Below are positions 1-5,538 of a stretch of DNA of 5,650 nucleotides, one piece after another; position 1 is the first letter of the stretch; every line of letters begins with the position of its first letter. This stretch comes from Lentisphaerota bacterium. GTDB taxonomy: Bacteria; Verrucomicrobiota; Kiritimatiellia; JAAZAB01. The position numbers and the translations under genes were made by a program. The stretch is from assembly GCA_016199105.1 (NCBI GenBank), contig JACQHI010000451.1, positions 1 through 5,650 of the forward strand. The letters are read 5' to 3'. The notes beneath the pieces are model-generated. The model worked only from the letters and a program-made list of their open reading frames with translations. It was not told the DNA's origin and did not search any database.

Positions 1-827
1 ACCACCCCCACCACCCGCCCCGTCGAATCCCGCAAGGGCACCTTGGTCGTCAGGAGCAGAAGCCGCCGGCCCAGCGCGTTGACGCAGGGCTCCTCCTTTT
101 CCACGAGCGGAACGCCGGTCTCCATGACTTTTATCTCGTCGGCCCGGTATTGGTCCGCCAGCTCCCGCGGAAAAAACTCGACATCGGTCTTGTCGAGCAG
201 GCAGTCCGGAGTCTCGACGCCCAGCAGCCGCGCCACCGCCCGATTCCCGATGATGAAGCGGCTTTGGGTGTCCTTGACATAAATCAAATCCGGCAGGTTG
301 TCGATCAGCGTGTGCAGGAGATTCCGCTCCTGGCGCAGCGTTTCCTCCGCTTTGCGCCGGACCGTGACATCGCGCACAAAAAAGCACAGGTACGACCGGC
401 CCGAGAGCGTCAGGCGGCTGACGGCTATCTCCGCCGGGAACGCGCTGCCGTCATGACGAAGACAATGGGCCTGGATGAGCGTGTGCCGGTTGTCCTCCAG
501 GTTTCGCCGCAAGGTGTCGAGCAGGGCGGCATCGGAACCCGAGATGACGCCCAGAATGCCCTGCCGTTCAAGGCCCGCCCGATCGGTTTCCAGGAACTCC
601 AGGATGCGCTGGTTGGCGTCCACGATCGCGCCGTCGAAATCGGCGATGATGGCGCCGTCATAGACGCGCTGGAAAAGCTCCTGGAAATTGGCGTCGCCCG
701 CCGCCACGGGCGTCCTGGCGCGCACCTTCGGAATCTTCTTCCGCGGCGCCGAGGCGGCCTCGCGGTCGCTCTTCGGCAGGATTTCGATGCGCATCGTCGG
801 CGCGCTTTGCGGCTTCAATTCGGACAT
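1..827 (-). CDS. Two-PAS-domain signalling protein, N-terminal part (partial at left edge)
   Basis: The minus-strand frame is open from ATG at 827 to the window edge and gives 275 residues with no stop. Residues 1-46 are a basic, alanine/proline-rich tail with no signal peptide or membrane segment, so a cytoplasmic protein is likely. Residues about 47-155 form a first PAS domain (GAIIADFDGAIVDANQ near the start, FVRDVTVRRKAEE at the end). A short helical linker follows at about 156-170. A second PAS domain starts at about 171 (LIDNLPDLIYVKD, then FIIGNRAVARLLGV) and is still running at the edge (LRDSTGRVVGVV). PAS domains sense ligands or mediate dimerisation, and tandem PAS modules usually precede a histidine kinase, GGDEF or similar output domain. 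That output domain lies outside the window, so calling this a sensor kinase would be a guess. The start is supported by AAGGGAG five bases upstream. The downstream neighbour is unseen; upstream lies the transposable element. Confidence 0.85.
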   Translation of the reverse strand, partial: MSELKPQSAPTMRIEILPKSDREAASAPRKKIPKVRARTPVAAGDANFQELFQRVYDGAIIADFDGAIVDANQRILEFLETDRAGLERQGILGVISGSDAALLDTLRRNLEDNRHTLIQAHCLRHDGSAFPAEIAVSRLTLSGRSYLCFFVRDVTVRRKAEETLRQERNLLHTLIDNLPDLIYVKDTQSRFIIGNRAVARLLGVETPDCLLDKTDVEFFPRELADQYRADEIKVMETGVPLVEKEEPCVNALGRRLLLLTTKVPLRDSTGRVVGV

Positions 828-832
828 GGCCA

Positions 833-839
833 CTCCCTT
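833..839 (-). promoter_or_regulatory. Ribosome binding site of the PAS protein gene
   Basis: Read on the minus strand, AAGGGAG lies five bases before the ATG at 827. It is the best Shine-Dalgarno match in this leader and fixes the start. I could not identify a convincing promoter in the roughly 80 bases between this gene and the mobile element; a TAGATT at about 850 has no good -35 partner. Confidence 0.6.
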
Positions 840-906
840 CCTCTTTGCAATCTAGCTTGATTCAACCACGTTCCGACAGGCAGAACAATCGAAAAAACCG
901 CGGGCA

Positions 907-933
907 TTGGGGTCAGCCCTCGAATTAGCACTT
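907..933 (+). repeat. Left inverted repeat of the RAYT-like element
   Basis: Positions 907-924 are the exact reverse complement of 2051-2068. Pairing extends inward to 933 with mismatches at 925 and 929. The inner nine bases overlap the last two codons and the TAA stop of the transposase gene. Confidence 0.85.
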
Positions 934-2007
934 AGCACCTGCTGGAGATCTCGCTCCCGTCGGCCTTCTCATCGACTGCCGCAATTGGGCCATGCGTTCC
1001 TCCGCCCGCTCCACCTTTCGCCGCAGGTGACTCTCGCTCGCTTCCTTCAGCCACTCACCCACTTTGCGCATCTGACGGCTTACCGCACCTCCACCGACAC
1101 CCCCCAGTTCCACCGCCACCTCCCGCTGCGTCATCCCCGCATACCGAACCAGAAACCGACCCGCTATGCCCCGTAACGCCGAGTCGCGACGCCGACGACG
1201 AAAATCTTCCACCGATACGTCAAAGACCTCGGCCAAAACCGAAAGCACCGCATCGGCCGACAGCGGCTCGGTGATCCGCCGAAAGGCGGCATCTTCCGGA
1301 TGACGATGCCGTTCGATCAATTCCTGATACAGTTCATCGATCCAAGCCCGAAATCCATCGTCCCCAATGCTGCGAGGCGACGCCTTCAACACCCCCATCA
1401 GGTCATGATCTTCCTCGACCAATCCCTCCTCCACAAATTCCTGATACCGCCCCGGTCGTCCCCTCCGCTTCCCGCTAATTTCAGACAGAATGGGGGCGTA
1501 CTCCACAAAATCCAATGTCTTGCGCCGACCAATGTAGCCCAGATACGTCCCCCATGGATACTGCAACAGATACTCCCTCTGCTCGGCGATCGGCTTATCT
1601 TTGATCCCACCCACGCGCACCGGATTCAGATGCACATAGCGCGACAACGCCAGAAGATATTCGTCCCCTTCCACCAATTTCGCCTTGTAACGCCCATCCA
1701 GCAAGTGACCATGACGCCGGTGACGCAGATTGTAATACACCGTATACGCCGTCGACAAGGACTGCATGAACTTCGAACAGTTGCCGCCCGGAGTCTCGAA
1801 CACCAGGTGAAAGTGATTGGTCATGCAAACAAACAGGTACAGCCGAATATGGTACTGCTTGACCCGAGCCGCCAAACAATCGAGAAAGCGTTCCCGATCC
1901 TTATCGTCAACAAACAACCGGCTCTGATCCAGCCGGCGGTCGCCGATCATCCGACAGGTGACGTGATAGATCGCCCCTTCAAACTCCACTCTCAGATGCC
2001 TTGCCAT
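925..2007 (-). CDS. REP-associated tyrosine transposase (IS200-like, Y1/HUH) with DnaA-like C-terminal domain
   Basis: This is a 360-residue single-strand DNA transposase or nickase of the Y1_Tnp family. The N-terminus MARHLRVEFEGAIYHVTCR matches the usual family start. The metal-binding HUH motif is H65-F66-H67 in CMTNHFHLVFE. The catalytic tyrosine is Tyr124 in LSRYVHLNPVR, followed by YPWGTYLGY at about 150-158. Residues about 250-318 resemble DnaA domain IV, with a helix-turn-helix region around MTQREVAVELGG, which probably binds duplex DNA. The basic tail is helical. All catalytic residues are present and the frame is intact, so it may be active. The family enzyme nicks hairpin ends through a 5'-phosphotyrosine bond. 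An in-frame ATG at 2031 would add eight residues (MEDGMVLG). I prefer 2007 because family members begin with MAR-LR, but neither start has a strong ribosome binding site. It is the only gene between the inverted repeats. Confidence 0.9.
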   Translation of the reverse strand: MARHLRVEFEGAIYHVTCRMIGDRRLDQSRLFVDDKDRERFLDCLAARVKQYHIRLYLFVCMTNHFHLVFETPGGNCSKFMQSLSTAYTVYYNLRHRRHGHLLDGRYKAKLVEGDEYLLALSRYVHLNPVRVGGIKDKPIAEQREYLLQYPWGTYLGYIGRRKTLDFVEYAPILSEISGKRRGRPGRYQEFVEEGLVEEDHDLMGVLKASPRSIGDDGFRAWIDELYQELIERHRHPEDAAFRRITEPLSADAVLSVLAEVFDVSVEDFRRRRRDSALRGIAGRFLVRYAGMTQREVAVELGGVGGGAVSRQMRKVGEWLKEASESHLRRKVERAEERMAQLRQSMRRPTGARSPAGAKC

Positions 2008-2041
2008 GCCCAAGACCATCCCATCTTCCATCCCGCATGTA

Positions 2042-2068
2042 AAGTCCTATTTCGAGGGCTGACCCCAA
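2042..2068 (-). repeat. Right inverted repeat of the RAYT-like element
   Basis: This is the partner of the left repeat: 2051-2068 is its exact reverse complement and 2042-2050 pairs with two mismatches. It lies directly upstream of the transposase start, so it could also overlap the transposase leader. It contains a possible GGG-CTGA-CCC mini-hairpin at 2056-2065. Confidence 0.85.
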
Positions 2069-2127
2069 CGGGAGGGGGCACGGCTTCAATTAAGGATGAA
2101 ACAATCAAAAAACCCGGGCAAAGGGCA

Positions 2128-2156
2128 TTGACAAGCGGAACGGCTTTGCATAAGTT
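2128..2156 (+). promoter_or_regulatory. Sigma-70-type promoter for the PUR-family gene
   Basis: A perfect -35 box, TTGACA, lies at 2128-2133. It is followed 17 bases later by TAAGTT at 2151-2156 as the -10. The -10 is weak (three of six consensus positions); CATAAG at 2149-2154 is an alternative with 15-base spacing. Transcription would begin near 2163, giving a leader of about 65 bases. The promoter starts 60 bases outside the transposon end, so it appears to belong to the host gene and not the element. Confidence 0.6.
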
Positions 2157-2212
2157 TTCGCTGTTTTGTTTCCGAGGGGGAAGCAGACGCGGCGAAAAAA
2201 ACAACGTTGTTC

Positions 2213-2220
2213 GGGGAGGA
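2213..2220 (+). promoter_or_regulatory. Strong ribosome binding site that sets a GTG start
   Basis: GGGGAGGA at 2213-2220 is six bases before GTG at 2227 and twelve before ATG at 2233. The usual spacing of five to nine bases favours the GTG start. Confidence 0.7.
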
Positions 2221-2226
2221 TCAGTC

Positions 2227-2439
2227 GTGGACATGCCTTTGCTCAGCGAGCGCGTGCAAATCGAACGCAAACAGTTTTTCTTCGACCTCAAGGAAAACGC
2301 CAGCGGGCGTTTTCTGAAAATCACGGAAGATGTCGCCGGCCACCGGGACACCATTATCGTTCCGGCCACCGGCCTCGAGTTGTTCCGGGATTCCATCGAG
2401 CGCGCCATCGAGGCCGACAAGACGCTCGCGGAACGGTGA
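2227..2439 (+). CDS. Short PUR-family (DUF3276/PurA-like) nucleic-acid-binding protein
   Basis: This is a 70-residue protein starting at GTG (or at ATG 2233, two residues shorter). The pattern is RVQIERKQFFFDLKENASG, then RFLKITEDV, then RDTIIVPATGLELFRDSI, ending in a charged helix. This is one PUR repeat: a curved beta sheet rich in aromatic and basic residues followed by a helix. It is the fold of bacterial PurA-like proteins such as Borrelia Pur-alpha and the DUF3276 family. Those proteins bind single-stranded nucleic acid, usually as dimers. The physiological role here is unknown; a small DNA/RNA-binding regulator is the likely type. The gene has its own promoter and strong ribosome binding site. 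It is the only plus-strand gene and converges on the RpiB-SHMT gene with six bases between their stop codons. Recognition is by sequence pattern, not by a database search. Confidence 0.8.
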   Translation: MDMPLLSERVQIERKQFFFDLKENASGRFLKITEDVAGHRDTIIVPATGLELFRDSIERAIEADKTLAER

Positions 2440-2445
2440 TTCGAT

Positions 2446-4128
2446 TCAGGGCAGCGGAAACCCGGCGGTGAGTTCCCGCACGCGCGCGCGCACCTCGCCG
2501 TGAACGCGCTCGTCCCCGGGATGGCGTAGCACCTCGAGAATCCAGCGGCCGATGGTCTTCATGTCCTCTTCCTTCATGCCGCGCGTCGTGAGCGCGGGCG
2601 TGCCGAGGCGGATGCCGGAGGTCACCGTCGTGCCGCGGGTGTCGAAGGGAATCATGTTCTTGTTCACGGTGATGCCCGCCCGATCCAGAACGGCGGCGGC
2701 GTCTTTGCCGGTCAAATCCAGGGCGGTCAAATCCGCCAGCATGAGGTGGTTGTCCGTGCCGCCGGAAACGATCCGCAGGCCGCCCTCGGCGAGCGCGGCC
2801 GCCAGGCTCTGCGCGTTGCGGACCACCTGTTCCTGATACTCCTTGAACGCGGGCTGCTGGGCTTCGTGGAAACAGACCGCCTTGGCCGCGACGATATGCA
2901 TGAGCGGGCCGCCCTGCAGGCCGGGAAAAATCTGGCGGTCAATATCCTGGGCAAAGCGCCTCCGGCAGAGGATCAGGCCGCCCCGCGGGCCGCGAAGCGT
3001 CTTGTGCGTGGTGGAGGTCACAAAATCGGCGTGCGGCACCGGGTTGGGATGGCAGCCCGTGGCCACCAGGCCGGCGATATGCGCCATGTCCACCATGAGA
3101 TACGCGGCCACGCTGTCGGCGATGGACCGGCAGCGCTGAAAATCGATGATGCGGGAATAGGCGCTGGCCCCCACGACGATCAGCTTCGGCCGATGCCGTT
3201 CCGCGAGGCGGGCGATGTCCTCGTAATCCAGTTGTTCCGTCTCGCGGGTCACCCCGTAGGAAACCACCGTGAAGAACCGGCCTGAAAAATTCATCTTCAT
3301 GCCGTGGGTCAGATGCCCCCCGTGCGCGAGGTCCATGGCCAGGATCGTGTTGCCGGGCTCCAGAACCGAGAGATAGACCGCCATGTTGGCGCTGCTGCCG
3401 CAGTGGGGCTGAACATTGGCATGCTCGGCGCCGAAGAGCGACCGGGCGCGGTCGATCGCCAACTGTTCGGCCTCATCCACGACTTCACACCCGTTGTACC
3501 AGCGCTTGCCGGGGTAGCCTTCGGCATACTTGTTGGTCAGGAACGAACCGGCCGCTTCGCGGACGGCGCGGCTGACGTAGTTTTCCGAGGCGATCAGTTC
3601 CAGGTTGTTGGTTTGACGCCGCTCCTCGTTGCGCAGCACGGCATAGATTTCGGGATCGTCCTCATACACGTCCAGGGGGTCCACGGAATTGCAGGCATAG
3701 CCCTGAATCTTGCGGACCCGCCTCCGGTGGCGTTCGCTCTTGTCGAAATCGCCCTCCAGCCACTCGTTGAGAATCTCCTTGGCGGTTTCGATCGAGGTGA
3801 GTTCGCCGCCCAGAGTGAGCACGTTGGCGTTGTTGTGGGCGCGGGCCATCTTGGCCATACGGGGCGTGGCGCAGAGCGCCGCCCGCACGCGGGGAAACTT
3901 GTTGGCCACGATGCACATGCCGATGCCCGTGGTGCAGATCAGGATGCCCTGGTCCACGAGCCCCTCGGACACACGCGACGCCACCGCCCCCGCAATATCC
4001 GGATAATCCACGGATTCACGGGAAAAACAACCGGCATCCTCGATTTGGACGCCCTTGTCCGCCAGATGCGTCTTGAGCGACTCCTTCATGTCGAAGCCGC
4101 CATGATCCGATCCGATTGCGATAATCAT
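2446..4128 (-). CDS. Fused ribose-5-phosphate isomerase B / serine hydroxymethyltransferase
   Basis: One uninterrupted 560-residue frame holds two full-length enzymes. Residues 1-145 are RpiB (ribose-5-P to ribulose-5-P): SDHGG (D8, H9), Y42, the ILICTTGIG loop with C65, and H98 in ARAHNNANVL. The RpiB C-terminal basic helix (RHRRRVRKI) is present. Residues about 150-560 are GlyA (serine plus THF to glycine plus methylene-THF, PLP-dependent): LELIASENY at 176, YAEGYPGKRWYNGC at 201, HGGHLTHG at 269, VDMAHIAGL at 346 (D347), THKTLRGPRGG with Schiff-base K376, and SGIRLGTP with R507. No key residue appears lost and both halves have normal family length. The linker has no ATG; the only in-frame alternative starts near it, GTG at 3684 and 3669, lack ribosome binding sites, so separate GlyA synthesis is not favoured. 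The ATG overlaps the phosphatase stop (ATGA), suggesting translational coupling. The halves correspond to rpiB and glyA. Confidence 0.93.
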   Translation of the reverse strand: MIIAIGSDHGGFDMKESLKTHLADKGVQIEDAGCFSRESVDYPDIAGAVASRVSEGLVDQGILICTTGIGMCIVANKFPRVRAALCATPRMAKMARAHNNANVLTLGGELTSIETAKEILNEWLEGDFDKSERHRRRVRKIQGYACNSVDPLDVYEDDPEIYAVLRNEERRQTNNLELIASENYVSRAVREAAGSFLTNKYAEGYPGKRWYNGCEVVDEAEQLAIDRARSLFGAEHANVQPHCGSSANMAVYLSVLEPGNTILAMDLAHGGHLTHGMKMNFSGRFFTVVSYGVTRETEQLDYEDIARLAERHRPKLIVVGASAYSRIIDFQRCRSIADSVAAYLMVDMAHIAGLVATGCHPNPVPHADFVTSTTHKTLRGPRGGLILCRRRFAQDIDRQIFPGLQGGPLMHIVAAKAVCFHEAQQPAFKEYQEQVVRNAQSLAAALAEGGLRIVSGGTDNHLMLADLTALDLTGKDAAAVLDRAGITVNKNMIPFDTRGTTVTSGIRLGTPALTTRGMKEEDMKTIGRWILEVLRHPGDERVHGEVRARVRELTAGFPLP

Positions 4129-4622
4129 CCGTGCAACGTCCTCCGCCCGTCCAGGCGCTCCAGGTGCAGAATCAAATCCAGGAGCGCATTGTCGATTTCA
4201 TCCCGAATCTTCCGATATTCGGCGACGGAAAGCCCTATCGGATCGCTAATATCCCCGCCCCCGGACAGGGAATCAAACTCTTTTAACAAAAAAACCTTGC
4301 CGGCCGCGCCGGGGTTCATGGCCAGAATCATCGCTTTCTGCGATTCCGTCATCACGACCAGCAGGGTGGCCCGATCCACCAGTTCGCCGGTCAACGGGCG
4401 GCTCCGATGCGGCGTCAGATCGAGCCCCATTTCCCGCAGCGCTTCGACCGCCGGCGGACTGGCCGGCATGCCGGCGCCGGCGGAGGTTCCCGCCGAGGCA
4501 ATGGACCAGCGGGTTTTGGGTCCCAGCCGGTGCTTCAGCAGGCATTCCGCCATCGGGCTCCGGCAGACATTGCCCGTGCAGACAAACACCAGCATTTTCG
4601 ATTTTTCGGAGTGCCCACTCAT
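4125..4622 (-). CDS. Low-molecular-weight protein phosphatase (YwlE/LMW-PTP family)
   Basis: This 165-residue cytoplasmic phosphatase has the P-loop VCTGNVCRSP near the N-terminus: nucleophile C15, phosphate-binding R21 and S22. The catalytic acid is D127 in DISDPIG. Family motifs SAGT and VVMTESQ are in place. The enzyme hydrolyses phosphotyrosine or phosphoarginine through a cysteinyl-phosphate. Bacillus YwlE, an arginine phosphatase, has CTGNTCRS; the threonine known to favour phosphoarginine is V19 here, as in enzymes with Ile/Val and tyrosine preference. The C-terminal DP-x-G pattern looks more like YwlE than the DPYY of eukaryotic LMW-PTP, so substrate is unresolved. I chose ATG 4622 because GAGG lies five bases upstream; a GTG at 4646 would add eight residues and has a poorer site. 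The gene follows tsaC after 171 bases of hairpin-rich DNA and overlaps the RpiB-SHMT gene by four bases. Confidence 0.9.
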   Translation of the reverse strand: MSGHSEKSKMLVFVCTGNVCRSPMAECLLKHRLGPKTRWSIASAGTSAGAGMPASPPAVEALREMGLDLTPHRSRPLTGELVDRATLLVVMTESQKAMILAMNPGAAGKVFLLKEFDSLSGGGDISDPIGLSVAEYRKIRDEIDNALLDLILHLERLDGRRTLHG

Positions 4623-4625
4623 CTG

Positions 4626-4631
4626 CACCTC
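4626..4631 (-). promoter_or_regulatory. Ribosome binding site of the phosphatase gene
   Basis: On the minus strand GAGGTG lies just before ATG 4622; the GAGG core is five bases from the start codon. It decides in favour of this ATG over the upstream in-frame GTG at 4646. Confidence 0.6.
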
Positions 4632-4667
4632 AACAGCAATTCGCACTATGACACCCTTTGACGACTG

Positions 4668-4722
4668 AGTCAGCCAGCCGCCGTCGCTACAAAGCTATGG
4701 CGGGCCAAGGGAATGGCTGACT
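4668..4722. repeat. Imperfect hairpin or MITE-like inverted repeat
   Basis: AGTCAGCCA at 4668-4676 is the exact reverse complement of TGGCTGACT at 4714-4722. Inside it, CCGCC at 4679-4683 faces GGCGG at about 4699-4703, so the whole can fold as a nested stem. The outer nine-base repeat with a structured core resembles small dispersed non-coding repeats, but copy number elsewhere cannot be seen. It lies between tsaC and the phosphatase gene, so the tsaC transcript would contain it if the three genes are co-transcribed. Confidence 0.6.
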
Positions 4723-4733
4723 TACCCCAGTAA

Positions 4734-4753
4734 GACAGGCATTCCTGCCTGTC
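4734..4753. repeat. Perfect 8-bp stem hairpin between tsaC and the phosphatase gene
   Basis: GACAGGCA at 4734-4741, loop TTCC, then TGCCTGTC at 4746-4753 form a perfect eight-base stem with a tetraloop. It lies about 40 bases after the tsaC stop on the minus strand. Only a very short T run follows on that strand, so a classic intrinsic terminator is doubtful. A transcript-stability or attenuating hairpin, or a dispersed palindromic repeat, is equally possible. Confidence 0.7.
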
Positions 4754-4793
4754 GTCCGAAACGTTGGCGACCATACTGCGAATTGCTGGCACA

Positions 4794-5423
4794 TCAGACA
4801 CATCGGATTTCGAAAGGGCTCAAAACGTTTGCGATGTCCGCCGCGGAAATCGCGCCCTCCCGCAGAATCGTCGCCATTTTCCCGCGCACCCGGAGGACCG
4901 TGCTCGGCACTCCACCCGGCGCCGGTCCTGCATCCAGTCCCAGCCCAACCGCCGCGCCGAGCGCCCGGACGGCGTCCGCCGCCGTCAAGGCCGGAGGTTT
5001 GCCGCTCACGTTGGCGCTGGTCACCCGCAAGGGGGCGCCGACGGCCTTCAGGAGGGCCAGCGCCAGAACATGACCGGGAACCCGCACCCCCTCCTCGCGG
5101 CCCGTTCGCATCCGAAGCACCAAGGTCAGGGGACCGGGCCAGAAACGACGGGCCAGTTCGCGCTCGGCCGGCTCCAGGGCGGCGCCCATGGCCTCCACCT
5201 GGGCGCTATCGCCCGCCAGCAGAGCCACCGGCTTACCCTCCGGCCTGCCCTTGGCGGCATACAGCGCCGCCTCCGCGCCCGGCACACGGGGATCCGCCGC
5301 CAAACCATAAACGGTATCGGTCGGCATCACGACCAAGCACCCCTGACGCAAGACGTCCACCGCCTGTCGGACGGCCTGTTCCGCTGACTCTCCGGAGGCC
5401 GACACAATCAGGGGCCGGGACAT
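4794..5423 (-). CDS. tsaC: Threonylcarbamoyl-AMP synthase, YrdC/TsaC type
   Basis: This 209-residue protein is one YrdC/Sua5 domain. It makes threonylcarbamoyl-AMP from threonine, bicarbonate and ATP, the first step of t6A formation at A37 of ANN-decoding tRNAs. Visible motifs are VVMPTDTVYGLAADP at 31-45, YAAKGRPEGKP at 55-65 (K58, R60), FWPGPLTLVL at 94-103, VRVPGH at 113-118, RVTSANVSGKPP at 133-144 and PSTVLRV at 173-179. These are the ATP, threonine and RNA-contacting segments of the family. The length matches E. coli TsaC (about 190) and lacks the extra C-terminal Sua5 domain of the longer forms such as Bacillus YwlC. GAGGTG upstream supports ATG 5423. It is the first gene in the minus-strand run; the partner TsaB, TsaD and TsaE genes are not in the window. 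Confidence 0.93.
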   Translation of the reverse strand: MSRPLIVSASGESAEQAVRQAVDVLRQGCLVVMPTDTVYGLAADPRVPGAEAALYAAKGRPEGKPVALLAGDSAQVEAMGAALEPAERELARRFWPGPLTLVLRMRTGREEGVRVPGHVLALALLKAVGAPLRVTSANVSGKPPALTAADAVRALGAAVGLGLDAGPAPGGVPSTVLRVRGKMATILREGAISAADIANVLSPFEIRCV

Positions 5424-5427
5424 GACA

Positions 5428-5433
5428 CACCTC
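5428..5433 (-). promoter_or_regulatory. Ribosome binding site of tsaC
   Basis: On the minus strand GAGGTG precedes ATG 5423 with four bases between (six from the GAGG core). No clear promoter could be assigned upstream; the candidates around 5445-5475 match the consensus poorly. Confidence 0.6.
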
Positions 5434-5538
5434 AGGGTAATGGGTTGATAAACCGGAGCCGTAACTACTCATAAGGTGTTCCGTGTTCGGGTTTCGGGAT
5501 TCGGCTCGCTACCGACGGCATCAACTACGGCCCGGCAT

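Larger units (their letters stand above)
907..2068 (-). mobile_element. Single-gene IS200/RAYT-like element bounded by inverted repeats
   Basis: An 18-bp sequence, TTGGGGTCAGCCCTCGAA, at 907-924 recurs as its exact reverse complement at 2051-2068. The match continues inward with two mismatches, to 933 on the left and 2042 on the right (25 of 27 positions). Between the ends is only one gene, a Y1/HUH transposase on the minus strand, whose stop codon lies inside the left repeat. No target-site duplication is evident, as expected for HUH single-strand transposition. Each end contains a small GGG-TCAG-CCC (or GGG-CTGA-CCC) hairpin, the kind of structure IS200/IS605-type enzymes and RAYTs recognise. 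The exact outer boundary is inferred from the repeat. Confidence 0.75.

Noticed and set aside
150..860. A 236-codon plus-strand frame opposite the PAS gene
   Set aside because: Its translation is arginine-rich and without domains, while the opposite strand encodes two clear PAS domains.
901..2074. CGGG on both sides of the element as a possible target-site duplication
   Set aside because: The left copy is two bases from the repeat and the right copy abuts it. Four bases of GC-rich match is not convincing, and HUH elements normally make no duplication.
1300..2226. Long plus-strand open frame running through the transposase into the PUR gene
   Set aside because: The part before 2227 is antisense to the HUH transposase and crosses the transposon end and the promoter. 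Only the last 70 codons, after the ribosome binding site, look like a protein.
2477..2493. Alternating purine-pyrimidine run (CGCACGCGCG type) as possible Z-DNA
   Set aside because: It lies within the SHMT coding sequence for an Arg/Ala/Val-rich segment, so codon use explains it.
3304..4668. A 454-codon plus-strand open frame opposite RpiB-SHMT and the phosphatase gene
   Set aside because: It is antisense to two clearly recognised enzymes and its translation shows no family pattern; long antisense frames are common in GC-rich genes.
4734..4753. Intrinsic terminator for tsaC
   Set aside because: The stem is good but only a very short T run follows on the minus strand, so it is recorded as a hairpin repeat rather than a terminator.
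4764..5425. Several plus-strand and one extra minus-strand frames over tsaC
   Set aside because: They are low-complexity arginine/proline-rich translations overlapping a well-matched YrdC domain.
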